Below are positions 7,192 through 15,173 of a stretch of DNA of 15,680 nucleotides, piece by piece (within the stretch, counting starts at the first letter, position 1; each line of letters begins with the position of its first letter). The notes beneath the pieces are model-generated. The model had not been told where the DNA came from. It saw only the letters and a list, made by a program, of their open reading frames with translations, and ran no database searches. Made by a program: the position numbers and the translations under genes. Location: positions 1 through 15,680 of the forward strand of contig JAPYOZ010000023.1 in the NCBI GenBank assembly GCA_029941485.1, written 5' to 3'. This DNA comes from Gammaproteobacteria bacterium (GTDB taxonomy: Bacteria; Pseudomonadota; Gammaproteobacteria; PS1; Pseudothioglobaceae).

Positions 7192-8361
7192 ATGAAAGAT
7201 TTAAGTTTCGATACCAAAGCCATACGTGAAGGATATCGAACCACACAGGAGCAAGAGCACTCAGAGGCTATATTTTTAACCTCTAGCTTTGTCTTTGATT
7301 CTGCTGAACAGGCAGCCAAGCGATTCTCTAAAGAAGAGTCTGGAAATATCTATGCGCGTTTTACCAACCCAACGGTTGATGCTTTTGAAAAAAAATTAGC
7401 CGCACTTGAAGGCAGCGAGGCTTGCGTAGCAACTGCAAGTGGCATGTCTGCAATCTTTGCCACCATCATGGCCTTAGTTGAATCGGGTGATCACATTGTC
7501 GCTTCACGCAACATGTTTGGTACTTCTATTGTCTTGTTAAATACGATTGTTGCTAAATTTAATGTTGAAATCAGCTACGTCAATTTGGGAGATTTATCTC
7601 AGTGGAAAGACGCCATTCAAGACAACACTAAACTGCTCTTATTAGAAACCCCATCCAACCCATTAGGCGAGGTAGTGGATATCGCTGCACTCAGCAAAAT
7701 CAGTCAGGCTAGTAATGTCCTACTGGCTGTTGATAACGCCATCCTAACCCCAGCATTGCAAAATCCTATTGCTTTGGGCGCTGATATTGTCATTCATTCA
7801 GCCACCAAATACATTGATGGTCAAGGTCGCTGTTTAGCAGGTGCAGTATTAGGCAGTGAAGCCATTATCGAGCAAGTCAGCGCCTTTACTCGCGCAACTG
7901 GACCAAGTTTAAGCGCCTTTAACGCCTGGATTGTTTTAAAAGGGTTGGACACACTTAGCCTTAGAATGAAAGCACATTCGGATAATGCACTCAAATTGGC
8001 TAATTGGCTAAGTCAGCAAGATCAAGTAGAAAAAGTGCATTATTTAGGTCTAGAGTCTCATCCGGATTACGCCTTAGCCAAAACTCAACAATCTGGCTTT
8101 GGTGGTATCGTTTCGTTTGAAATTAAGGGTGGTCGCGAAGTGGCTTTTCAAGTCATTAATGCTACTGAAATGCTCTCTATTACCGCTAACTTAGGCGACA
8201 CTAAAACCACAATTACCCATCCTGCTTCAACCACGCATGGACGATTAACGGATAAAGAAAAACAACAGGCCAATATTACTGAGAGCTTGATTAGAATTTC
8301 AGTTGGCTTAGAAGAAGTGCATGATGTGATAAATGACATTAGCAAAGGGCTTTTGGTATAA
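7192..8361 (+). CDS. metZ: O-succinylhomoserine sulfhydrylase
   Basis: PLP-dependent enzyme of the Cys/Met metabolism family. MetZ joins sulfide to O-succinylhomoserine to give homocysteine directly, bypassing cystathionine. The 389-residue protein shows IYARFTNPTVDAFE, the PLP-ring-stacking region TASGMSAIFA, ETPSNPLGEVVDI, DNAILTPALQNP, and the PLP lysine K206 in HSATKYIDGQGR. GLGDTKTT-type sequence (NLGDTKTTITHPAS) and LIRISVGLE close the protein. The RATGPSLSAFNAW motif and the position after purF favour MetZ over MetB or MetY, but sequence alone does not prove substrate choice. There is no Shine-Dalgarno sequence before the ATG (only AT-rich bases), unlike its neighbours. The stop codon lies inside the -10 box of the fabA promoter. 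Confidence 0.93.
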   Translation: MKDLSFDTKAIREGYRTTQEQEHSEAIFLTSSFVFDSAEQAAKRFSKEESGNIYARFTNPTVDAFEKKLAALEGSEACVATASGMSAIFATIMALVESGDHIVASRNMFGTSIVLLNTIVAKFNVEISYVNLGDLSQWKDAIQDNTKLLLLETPSNPLGEVVDIAALSKISQASNVLLAVDNAILTPALQNPIALGADIVIHSATKYIDGQGRCLAGAVLGSEAIIEQVSAFTRATGPSLSAFNAWIVLKGLDTLSLRMKAHSDNALKLANWLSQQDQVEKVHYLGLESHPDYALAKTQQSGFGGIVSFEIKGGREVAFQVINATEMLSITANLGDTKTTITHPASTTHGRLTDKEKQQANITESLIRISVGLEEVHDVINDISKGLLV

Positions 8362-8362
8362 T
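8333..8362 (+). promoter_or_regulatory. Sigma-70-type promoter for fabA-fabB
   Basis: ATGACA at 8333-8338 (five of six matches to the -35 consensus) is 18 nt before a perfect TATAAT at 8357-8362. The -10 box is extended by TGG (TGGTATAAT). RNA would start near 8369, leaving a leader of about 23 nt that holds AAGGAT (8380-8385) before the fabA ATG. The promoter lies within the last codons of metZ, and the metZ TAA (8359-8361) is part of the -10 box. I see no clear FadR or FabR operator. Confidence 0.65.
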
Positions 8363-8391
8363 TTTGACAAAACAATAGCAAGGATAAACGC

Positions 8392-8901
8392 ATGCAAAAC
8401 TCTTACTCGTATGAAGAATTAATCAAATGTGGCAATGGTGAATTGTTCGGTCCAGGCAATGCACAATTGCCACAACCACCAATGTTAATGATTGATCGTA
8501 TTGCGCGTATTTCAAAAGAAGGTGGTGAATACGGTAAGGGTGAAATCATTGCTGAGCTTGACATTAATCCTGACTTATGGTTTTTTGACTGTCACTTTAA
8601 TGACGATCCAGTCATGCCCGGCTGTTTAGGTGTGGATGCCATGTGGCAATTAATTGGTTTTTACTTAGGTTGGTTAGGCGGTCCTGGCAGAGGTCGTGCA
8701 TTGGGTTCGGGTGCTATTAAATTTACCGGTCAAGTCCTACCTACTGCAAAAAAAGTAACCTACAAGATTAATCTGTCGCGTGTTATTGCGCGTAAATTGT
8801 ACATGGGCATTGCCGATGCCACGATGGAAGTTGACGGCAAGACTATCTATGAAGCCACTAATCTTAAAGTAGGCTTATTTACTGATACGAGCTCATTCTA
8901 A
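8392..8901 (+). CDS. fabA: 3-hydroxydecanoyl-ACP dehydratase/isomerase
   Basis: Bifunctional enzyme of type II fatty acid synthesis. It dehydrates 3-hydroxydecanoyl-ACP and isomerises the trans-2 product to cis-3-decenoyl-ACP, the branch point for unsaturated fatty acids. The 169 residues match E. coli FabA (172). The catalytic pair is H68 in FFDCHFNDDPVMPG and D82 in GCLGVDAMWQL, which fits the His70/Asp84 pair of E. coli. LPQPPMLMIDRI and RGRALGSGAIKFTGQVLP are further FabA marks, and the latter separates it from FabZ. It begins with AAGGAT and its own likely promoter. The stop overlaps the fabB start as TAATG, so translation is probably coupled. Confidence 0.98.
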   Translation: MQNSYSYEELIKCGNGELFGPGNAQLPQPPMLMIDRIARISKEGGEYGKGEIIAELDINPDLWFFDCHFNDDPVMPGCLGVDAMWQLIGFYLGWLGGPGRGRALGSGAIKFTGQVLPTAKKVTYKINLSRVIARKLYMGIADATMEVDGKTIYEATNLKVGLFTDTSSF

Positions 8902-10118
8902 TGCACAGAGTTGTCGTCACAGGAATGGGTATTGTCTCGAGTTTAGGTGGTAATTGCGAAGAAGTTTTAGAGTCCTTAAAAACAGCCAAATCTGGCATTA
9001 AATTTGATGAAACCTACGCTGAAATGGGGCTCAGATCACAAGTATCTGGCGCTGTTGCTGAGGTTGATTCAAGTGATGTTATCGATCGTAAAATGAAACG
9101 ATTTATGGCCGATGCCGCCATTTACAATGCCGTTGCTTTGGATGAAGCCATTAAACAATCAGGCTTAAATCAAGATCAAATCTCCAATCCTCGTACCGGA
9201 TTGATCATGGGGTCCGGTGGTGCATCTAACCAAAACGTTGTAGAAGCAGCAGATATTTTAAGAGAAAAAGGCATTAAACGCGTTGGTCCTTATCGTGTGC
9301 CACGTACTATGGGCTCTACCACTTCAGCTTGTTTATCTACCCTATTTAAAATCAAAGGCATCAACTATTCAATCAGCTCTGCCTGTTCAACCAGCGCACA
9401 CTGTATTGGCAATGCCATGGAACAAATCCAAATGGGCAAACAAGACGTTGTGTTTGCCGGTGGTGGTGAAGAACTAGACTGGTCACTCACCATGTTGTTT
9501 GATGCAATGGGCGCTCTATCCTCTAAGTACAATGAAACCCCTGAAAAGGCTTCTCGTGCTTACGACACTGATCGTGATGGTTTTGTAATTTCTGGCGGTG
9601 GTGGTGCTTTGGTGCTTGAATCTTTAGAACATGCCGAGGCACGTGGTGCAACCATTTTGGCCGAGTTAACTGGCTACGGTGCAACGTCCGATGGCTTTGA
9701 TATGGTTGCCCCATCTGGTGAAGGTGCAAAACGCTGTATGGAGCTAGCCATCTCTACTGTGGACGGCCCTATTGACTACATTAATGCACACGGCACTTCA
9801 ACCCCTGTAGGCGACGTTAAAGAAATTGGCGCCATTAAAGAGGTGTTCGGTGACAACATTCCAAACATTGGTTCTACCAAATCACTCTCAGGCCATGCCC
9901 TGGGTGCTGCGGGTGTAAATGAATCCATTTATTCACTGCTTATGTTGCAAAATGATTTCATGGTTGAATCCGTTAATATTGAAAATTTAGACGAAGCGGC
10001 TGAAGGCATGCCTATCGTTCAAGCAACTACGATTCAATCTCTCAATCGAGTCATGTCGAATAGTTTTGGCTTTGGTGGAACGAACGCTTGCTTAGTGTTT
10101 GAGAAATTTAAACAATAG
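8901..10118 (+). CDS. fabB: 3-oxoacyl-ACP synthase I
   Basis: Condensing enzyme that elongates acyl-ACP with malonyl-ACP and is needed to extend the cis-3-decenoyl product of FabA. The 405 residues match E. coli FabB (406). The active site is complete: C162 in SSACSTSAHC, H297 in NAHGTSTPVGD, and K327 and H332 in TKSLSGHALGAAG. MSNSFGFGGTNACLVF ends the thiolase fold as expected. Tight coupling to fabA and the MHRVVVTGMGIVSSLGG start identify it as FabB rather than FabF. It is the last gene of the plus-strand run. No convincing rho-independent terminator follows. Confidence 0.97.
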   Translation: MHRVVVTGMGIVSSLGGNCEEVLESLKTAKSGIKFDETYAEMGLRSQVSGAVAEVDSSDVIDRKMKRFMADAAIYNAVALDEAIKQSGLNQDQISNPRTGLIMGSGGASNQNVVEAADILREKGIKRVGPYRVPRTMGSTTSACLSTLFKIKGINYSISSACSTSAHCIGNAMEQIQMGKQDVVFAGGGEELDWSLTMLFDAMGALSSKYNETPEKASRAYDTDRDGFVISGGGGALVLESLEHAEARGATILAELTGYGATSDGFDMVAPSGEGAKRCMELAISTVDGPIDYINAHGTSTPVGDVKEIGAIKEVFGDNIPNIGSTKSLSGHALGAAGVNESIYSLLMLQNDFMVESVNIENLDEAAEGMPIVQATTIQSLNRVMSNSFGFGGTNACLVFEKFKQ

Positions 10119-10283
10119 AAGTATAAGCTCAAAAAATTACTACCAACTCATGACAACACAATCCTTAGCGAGTATCTTGTTCGTGTTATAAGGTGGGTTA
10201 TGAAAAATTCTAGGGAGCATATATTCTAATATGTGACCAAGCATTTTTTGCAATCCAACACCACACAAGGACAAAAGACGAAG
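10119..10283. other. Spacer between convergent fabB and secF, content unresolved
   Basis: This 165-nt spacer is the longest in the window and separates two convergent units, but it lacks a T-run terminator on either strand. It holds an imperfect hairpin at 10163-10193: outer stem CCTTA/TAAGG, inner stem CGAG/TTCG. It also holds a small AT palindrome at 10218-10233 (CATAT/ATATG). A 34-codon open frame starts with ATG on the minus strand (10244-10140), and a 9-codon frame follows AAGGTGGG on the plus strand (10200-10229). Neither resembles a protein I know. It may be a degraded gene or element, a small RNA, or neutral DNA. Confidence 0.4.
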
Positions 10284-11204
10284 TTAAGGTCGAGAGTCGA
10301 TTTCTTGCTTCTCTTTCTCTGATGGCAGTAAATCTTCTTTGCTAATACCCATAACAAGAATCATCGAACTGGCGACATAAATAGAAGAGTACGTACCAAT
10401 AACAACACCAATGAGCAATGCTAAAGCAAAGCTGTGAATGATTTCACCGCCTAAAAAGAACAATGCCAACAATACCAATAACGTTGTAACTGACGTCATA
10501 ATGGTTCTAGATAAAGTTTGATTAAGTGCGCCGTTAATAATTTTTGCAGGATCCACATGGCGCGTTGATAAAAAGTTTTCACGAATGCGATCAAACACCA
10601 CAATCGTATCGTTCAGTGAATAACCAATCACCGCTAAGATCGCCGCTAAAACGGTTAAATCAAATTCTATTTGTAAGAGTGAAAATACACCTAAAGTGAT
10701 AATCACGTCGTGAATAAGCGCTGATATTGAACCCAGTGCAAAACGATATTCAAAACGAAATGCCACATAAATCAAAATACCAATCAATGCATAAAGCATT
10801 GCCAAACCACCATCGTTAGTCAATTCTTCACCCACTTTAGGACCAACAAACTCAACCCGTCGAATATCCACTTCATCGCCCAACAGGCGAATAATTTTTG
10901 TGCTTAATTTTGCACTTGAAATTTTTTGAGGCTCTAAACGAATTAAAACCTCATTAGTAGAACCAAAATACTGGACGTTAGCACCTTTAAAATTTTCTTT
11001 GGTTAAGACAGTGCGAATTTCATTCAAATCAACTGATTTTTTATAGCCTACTTCAATTAACGTACCGCCAGTAAAATCAATGCCAAACTTCAGGCCTTGT
11101 GTGGCCAGTGAAAATATTGATGCAGTAATCAACACTACAGAAAAGATAATGGCATAAGTACGTTTGCCAACAAAGTCAAGCGTAGGTATGTTCAAAGCCT
11201 TCAT
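10284..11204 (-). CDS. secF: Protein translocase subunit SecF
   Basis: Inner-membrane subunit that works with SecD and YajC to promote protein export through SecYEG, using the proton gradient. The 306 residues suit a normal SecF. The first membrane helix (about residues 17-35) is followed by the periplasmic start KFGIDFTGGTLIEVGY. VEFVGPKVGEEL precedes the five-helix membrane domain, whose conserved YSLNDTIVVFDRIREN and ALNQTLSRTIMTS are intact. The C-terminus is charged and short. Its ATG overlaps the secD stop (ATGA), and GGAG lies eight bases upstream inside secD, so coupling to secD is likely. Confidence 0.97.
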   Translation of the reverse strand: MKALNIPTLDFVGKRTYAIIFSVVLITASIFSLATQGLKFGIDFTGGTLIEVGYKKSVDLNEIRTVLTKENFKGANVQYFGSTNEVLIRLEPQKISSAKLSTKIIRLLGDEVDIRRVEFVGPKVGEELTNDGGLAMLYALIGILIYVAFRFEYRFALGSISALIHDVIITLGVFSLLQIEFDLTVLAAILAVIGYSLNDTIVVFDRIRENFLSTRHVDPAKIINGALNQTLSRTIMTSVTTLLVLLALFFLGGEIIHSFALALLIGVVIGTYSSIYVASSMILVMGISKEDLLPSEKEKQEIDSRP

Positions 11205-13054
11205 ATCGACAACTCCTGCAAATCTTTACCGCCGTAAATTTTATTAATAATGGCACGTGAAACAATAATCGCCGTAAACATCGAAGTGATAATGCCAATG
11301 GATAAAGTAATGGCAAAACCTTTAATCGGGCCGGTGCCAAAACTAAACAACACCAATGATGCAATTAATGTGGTGATGTTTGCATCAGCAATGGTAAGCA
11401 ATGCCTTATCATAACCACTCGAAATCGCTTTTTGAATGTTACTATTGGCGCCCAATTCTTCCTTAATGCGCTCAAAAATAAGCACGTTAGCATCCACTGC
11501 CATACCCACTGTTAATACAATACCAGCAATGCCTGGCAAGGTTAGTGTGGCTTGTAAAAGCGACAACACAGCAACAATCATTACTAAATTAAGCGTAAGC
11601 GCGATATTAGCCACCATGCCAAACACACGATAACGTACCAACATAAAAAACAACACAAAGACAAATCCAACAATCACTGAAATCACACCTTTTTCAATGT
11701 TATCAGCGCCAAGGCTAGGACCAATCGTACGCTCTTCAATGATTTCAATCGGCGCTGAGAGCGAACCTGCTCTAAGCAATAAAGCTAAATTACGCGCTTC
11801 ACGTGCACTGTCAATACCGGTAATTTGAAAACGATTTGAAAATGTACCTTGAATGGTGGCGGCATTAATAATGTCTTTGGTGGTGCTACGTTTTTTAACC
11901 GTCTTACCATTTTCAATAACCGTCTCAACCTTATTTTCAATAAACACTACTGCCATGCGATGATGCAAGTATTTCTTAGTAGTATCAAGCATGGATCGAC
12001 CACCTGCGTTATCCAACGTAATGCTAACCATTGGAATGCTGTTTTCTTGGTCAATACCACTGGCAGCGCCGGTGATGTTCTCGCCCGTAGCAATCACTCG
12101 AGTTTTTAATAAAAGTGGGCGACCGTCTTTAAAATAATAAAGTTTTGTCCCAATCGGCGTTCTGCCAGATTGGATTGCAGTTTGAGCGTCGTTCTTTTCA
12201 TCAACCAGTCTAAACTCTAGTGTCGCCACTGCACCCAAAATTTCTTTAGCTCTAGCAGTGTCTTGCACACCTGGCAATTGCACCACAATACGCTCTAAGC
12301 CTTGTTGTTGAATAATCGGCTCCGCTACTCCTAGCTCATTGACTCGATTTCTCAAAGTAGTAATGTTTTGCTTTAATGCACTATTCTTGGCTTCTTTTTG
12401 CGAACTTTCACTGATACCAATATTAATGAGTAATTCATCTTGATTATCCGTTTCAAGAATCACCAAATCATTAAATTCTGATTTAATTAACTCAACGGCT
12501 TTGTCTTTCAAATCTGCTTGTTTGAATCGAATGGCAATGCTCTTGCCTTCTTTTTTGATGCTCTTATACAAGCGATCGGCACGTAAGACGGTGCGCAACT
12601 CGTTGTAAGATTTATCAATTGACATCAACAACACGGCGTCCATATCAACTTCAAGCAAAAAGTGAACGCCACCCCTGAGGTCTAATCCTAATGACATGGC
12701 CTTACCGCCTAAGTCAGCCAACCACAATGGCACAGAAGGGGCCAAATTAAGTGCCGTTACGTAATTACGACCCAACTCTTTTTTGAGTAAATCTTTAGCA
12801 GAAAGTTGATCAGCCGTATCGTTAAAACGCACTAAAATTCGACGATTAGACAATGCAGCTGATTTATAAGTAGCATTCTTGTTCTTAAGAATGGACTCAA
12901 TTTTATTTAAATCAGTTTCACCAATTGCCGCATCACCTGCACTGGATATCTGTACCGCCAAATCCGAACCAAAAATATTCGGCAGAGCATACAACGAAGC
13001 AAGCAATAAGAAAAAAGCGATTAACGCATTTTTCAAACTGGAGTAATGATTCAT
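11201..13054 (-). CDS. secD: Protein translocase subunit SecD
   Basis: RND-type inner-membrane partner of SecF that helps pull exported proteins into the periplasm. The 617 residues are close to E. coli SecD (615). After an N-terminal membrane helix (about residues 9-27), the large periplasmic part contains LGLDLRGGVHFLLEVDMDAV, LRNRVNELGVAEPIIQQQG, IVVQLPGVQDTARAKEILG and ATLEFRLVDE. The membrane domain carries IEERTIGPSLGADNIEKG and the proton-path motif VGMAVDANVLIFERIKEE, with the aspartate near residue 521. No Shine-Dalgarno sequence is visible before the ATG, which lies 30 nt after yajC. secF overlaps the 3' end. Confidence 0.97.
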   Translation of the reverse strand: MNHYSSLKNALIAFFLLLASLYALPNIFGSDLAVQISSAGDAAIGETDLNKIESILKNKNATYKSAALSNRRILVRFNDTADQLSAKDLLKKELGRNYVTALNLAPSVPLWLADLGGKAMSLGLDLRGGVHFLLEVDMDAVLLMSIDKSYNELRTVLRADRLYKSIKKEGKSIAIRFKQADLKDKAVELIKSEFNDLVILETDNQDELLINIGISESSQKEAKNSALKQNITTLRNRVNELGVAEPIIQQQGLERIVVQLPGVQDTARAKEILGAVATLEFRLVDEKNDAQTAIQSGRTPIGTKLYYFKDGRPLLLKTRVIATGENITGAASGIDQENSIPMVSITLDNAGGRSMLDTTKKYLHHRMAVVFIENKVETVIENGKTVKKRSTTKDIINAATIQGTFSNRFQITGIDSAREARNLALLLRAGSLSAPIEIIEERTIGPSLGADNIEKGVISVIVGFVFVLFFMLVRYRVFGMVANIALTLNLVMIVAVLSLLQATLTLPGIAGIVLTVGMAVDANVLIFERIKEELGANSNIQKAISSGYDKALLTIADANITTLIASLVLFSFGTGPIKGFAITLSIGIITSMFTAIIVSRAIINKIYGGKDLQELSI

Positions 13055-13084
13055 AATCTATTAGGAAATATTAAATATTATCGT

Positions 13085-13420
13085 TTAAATTTTAGCACTA
13101 CCTTTTGGTAATTTTTGATTAATGCCTTGTTTTTGTACTTTAACCACCACGTCTTTTGCAATTTCTAACTCAGCAAAAGACTCATCCACCGAAATTACCT
13201 TGCCAATCACGCCACCATTGGTCACTACCTCATCTCCCTTTTTCAACTCAGACAACAAAGTTTTGTGTTCTTTTGCGCGTTTTTGCTGTGGTCTGATGAG
13301 TAAAAAATACATCAACACAAACATGACCAACAAAAACGGTAACCCTCCTAATGATCCTGCTCCTGCTAACTCTGAGCCCTCAGCATAAGCTGGTGGTATA
13401 ACTAAATCTAATAAATTCAT
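13085..13420 (-). CDS. yajC: Preprotein translocase subunit YajC
   Basis: Small single-span inner-membrane protein that copurifies with SecDF. The 111 residues match the family. One membrane helix (about residues 27-43, LPFLLVMFVLMYFLLI) is followed by the signature RPQQKRAKEH and the small C-terminal domain LKKGDEVVTNGGVIGKV. A strong AGGAG on the minus strand (TCTCCT at 13426-13431 as read on plus) supports the start. It follows serS after 31 nt and precedes secD by 30 nt. In E. coli yajC follows tgt; here serS takes that place. Confidence 0.96.
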   Translation of the reverse strand: MNLLDLVIPPAYAEGSELAGAGSLGGLPFLLVMFVLMYFLLIRPQQKRAKEHKTLLSELKKGDEVVTNGGVIGKVISVDESFAELEIAKDVVVKVQKQGINQKLPKGSAKI

Positions 13421-13451
13421 TGTTGTCTCCTAGTAAAAAATAAAAAAGTCT

Positions 13452-14741
13452 TTAATTAATAATGGTCGTTCCACCCATATAACTGTGCAACACATCCGGT
13501 ATTTTAATACTACCATCCGATTGCTGGTGGTTTTCTAACACAGCCACTAACGTTCTTCCAACTGCCAGTCCAGAACCATTCAATGTGTGTAACAACTCAC
13601 TTTTATTGGTCTCTGGGTTTTTCCATCTAAGCTGTAAACGCCTTGCTTGAAAATCTTCAAAACAAGAACAAGATGAAATCTCACGATAAGCATCCTGTCC
13701 TGGCAACCACACCTCTAAATCGTAAGTTTTAGCCGCACTAAATCCCAGATCGCCCGCGCACAAAACCACTTTACGGTAAGGCAACTCTAGCGCTTGCAAA
13801 ATGCCTTCAGCATGAGCGGTCAGCTCTTCTAGTACTTGATACGAATCCTGCGCCTTGACCACCTGAACCAGCTCTACTTTTTCAAACTGATGCTGGCGAA
13901 TTAAACCGCGCGTATCTCGCCCATAGGCACCTGCTTCAGATCGGAAACTTGGTGTATTCCCTACAAACTTAAGTGGTAAATCAGCCTCTTTAACGATGGT
14001 ATCACGCACCATGTTGGTGATTGGCACCTCGCCTGTTGGAATCAAATAAAGCGTTTTTGCATCACCTTCTTCACCGTGCAAATGAGTTTTAAATAAGTCT
14101 GCTTCAAATTTTGGCAACTGTCCTGTGCCGGTTAAAGATTCCGCATTCACCAAATAGGGCACATAAGCCTCTGTATAGCCATTATTCTCAACATGCTGAT
14201 CCAGCATAAATTGTGTGAGTGCTCGGTGTAATCGAGCAACCTTGCCTGTCATTACCGAGAATCGTGCACCTGATATTTTGGCAGCTGTTTCAAAATCCAA
14301 TCCATGAGCCTCACCCAGATCAACATGATCTTTTACTTCAAAATCGTATTGCCCCAGTTTCCCCCATTTTGACACTTCAACGTTATCTTCTTCAGAATCC
14401 CCCTCAGGCACCGACTCGTGTGGAATATTAGGCATGGCCATGACAATATCATCAATCTGAGATTGAATACCTTGCAACTCGGATTTTGCCTCATCCAACT
14501 GCTCACCCAAATTAGCAACTGCGTCTAATAATGGCTTAATGTCCTCGCCAGCTGCTTTGGCTTTACCGATAGATTTTGACTGCGTATTGCGAGAATTTTG
14601 CAGTTCTTGCGTATTTATTTGGTTTTTTTTCCTTCGATCTTCTAAATCCTCTAACTGATTGATATCAAAAGAAAAATGTCGTTTTTTTAAAGCATTTGCA
14701 ACTGCTTTTATATCGTTTCTGAGTTGCTTTTTACTTAACAT
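13452..14741 (-). CDS. serS: Serine--tRNA ligase
   Basis: Class II aminoacyl-tRNA synthetase that charges tRNA-Ser with serine. The 429 residues match E. coli SerRS (430). The N-terminal helical arm (about residues 27-100, rich in Q, K, E and N) is the coiled coil that contacts the tRNA. LIPTGEVPITN is the TxE motif, FRSEAGAYGRDTRGLIRQHQF is motif 2, and NGSGLAVGRTLVAVLEN is motif 3. AAKTYDLEVWLPGQ and REISSCS complete the active site. MLSKKQLRND matches the usual N-terminus. The nearest purine-rich sequence (AAGGAAA) is about 13 nt before the ATG, too far for a normal Shine-Dalgarno sequence. The gene leads the serS-yajC-secD-secF run and is divergent from the rhodanese gene. Confidence 0.97.
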   Translation of the reverse strand: MLSKKQLRNDIKAVANALKKRHFSFDINQLEDLEDRRKKNQINTQELQNSRNTQSKSIGKAKAAGEDIKPLLDAVANLGEQLDEAKSELQGIQSQIDDIVMAMPNIPHESVPEGDSEEDNVEVSKWGKLGQYDFEVKDHVDLGEAHGLDFETAAKISGARFSVMTGKVARLHRALTQFMLDQHVENNGYTEAYVPYLVNAESLTGTGQLPKFEADLFKTHLHGEEGDAKTLYLIPTGEVPITNMVRDTIVKEADLPLKFVGNTPSFRSEAGAYGRDTRGLIRQHQFEKVELVQVVKAQDSYQVLEELTAHAEGILQALELPYRKVVLCAGDLGFSAAKTYDLEVWLPGQDAYREISSCSCFEDFQARRLQLRWKNPETNKSELLHTLNGSGLAVGRTLVAVLENHQQSDGSIKIPDVLHSYMGGTTIIN

Positions 14742-14752
14742 TAGTGTATAAT
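14724..14752 (+). promoter_or_regulatory. Candidate promoter of the rhodanese gene
   Basis: TTGCTT at 14724-14729 and a perfect TATAAT at 14747-14752 are 17 nt apart. RNA would start near 14759, leaving a leader of about 70 nt. The -35 box lies within the first codons of divergent serS. Confidence 0.5.
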
Positions 14753-14771
14753 GGTTTCCTTATATAGATCG

Positions 14772-14797
14772 TGCACATTTAGCAAAAAAATAGTGCA
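14772..14797 (+). repeat. Inverted repeat in the rhodanese leader
   Basis: TGCAC (14772-14776) and GTGCA (14793-14797) could pair around a 16-nt loop that contains an A7 run. The stem is short and the loop long, so RNA folding or a binding site is only a possibility. Confidence 0.25.
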
Positions 14798-14828
14798 TAC
14801 TAATAAAACTTATTTGGGAAATTATACT

Positions 14829-15116
14829 ATGTTCAATACATTTACAGGAAACGATGCTTGCAAACTATTAGACAATGGCGCTCAACTAGTCGACGTTCGC
14901 TCATCTGCCGAATTTTCCCGTGGTGCATTACCAAATGCCATCAATCTACCGCTACAGTCCATCATGTCTGCCGATAAGACCATTGATCGCGATAAAGTTA
15001 TTATTCTTTATTGTGTAACTGGCGCTCGTTCATCAACAGCTAAAAACTATTTAGAGCAAATGGGCTTTGAAAACGTAAACGACTTAGGCTCTTTCAGAAA
15101 CTACAACTGCGAGTAA
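14829..15116 (+). CDS. Single-domain rhodanese-like protein
   Basis: A 95-residue rhodanese (sulfurtransferase) domain. The fold marks are LVDVRSSAEFSRGALPNAINLP, KVIILYCVTGARSS with the persulfide-forming cysteine at residue 62, and an arginine four residues further on in the active loop. Such proteins carry sulfane sulfur from donors to acceptors, but the partner cannot be told here. The frame is open from an ATG at 14751, yet that start lies inside the predicted -10 box and would add 26 residues unlike the family. The ATG at 14829, after GGGA, gives MFNTFTGNDACKLL, a normal rhodanese start. There is no signal peptide, so the protein is probably cytoplasmic. Confidence 0.88.
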   Translation: MFNTFTGNDACKLLDNGAQLVDVRSSAEFSRGALPNAINLPLQSIMSADKTIDRDKVIILYCVTGARSSTAKNYLEQMGFENVNDLGSFRNYNCE

Positions 15117-15173
15117 ACCACTCACTGTCAGTATTCTTGTTAAAATTAAGATCTCTGTATAGTAGGTATCTAG

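Noticed and set aside
8364..8369. Perfect TTGACA between metZ and fabA as a -35 box
   Set aside because: No -10-like sequence lies 16-18 nt downstream before or at the fabA start; the nearest GATAAA is 13 nt away and overlaps the ribosome-binding region.
10218..10233. CATAT/ATATG hairpin as a fabB or secF terminator
   Set aside because: The stem has only five A/T-rich pairs and no T-run follows on either strand.
14751..14828. Upstream ATG giving a 121-residue rhodanese
   Set aside because: The ATG lies within the likely -10 box, has no ribosome-binding site, and the extra 26 residues do not resemble the family; ATG 14829 fits better.
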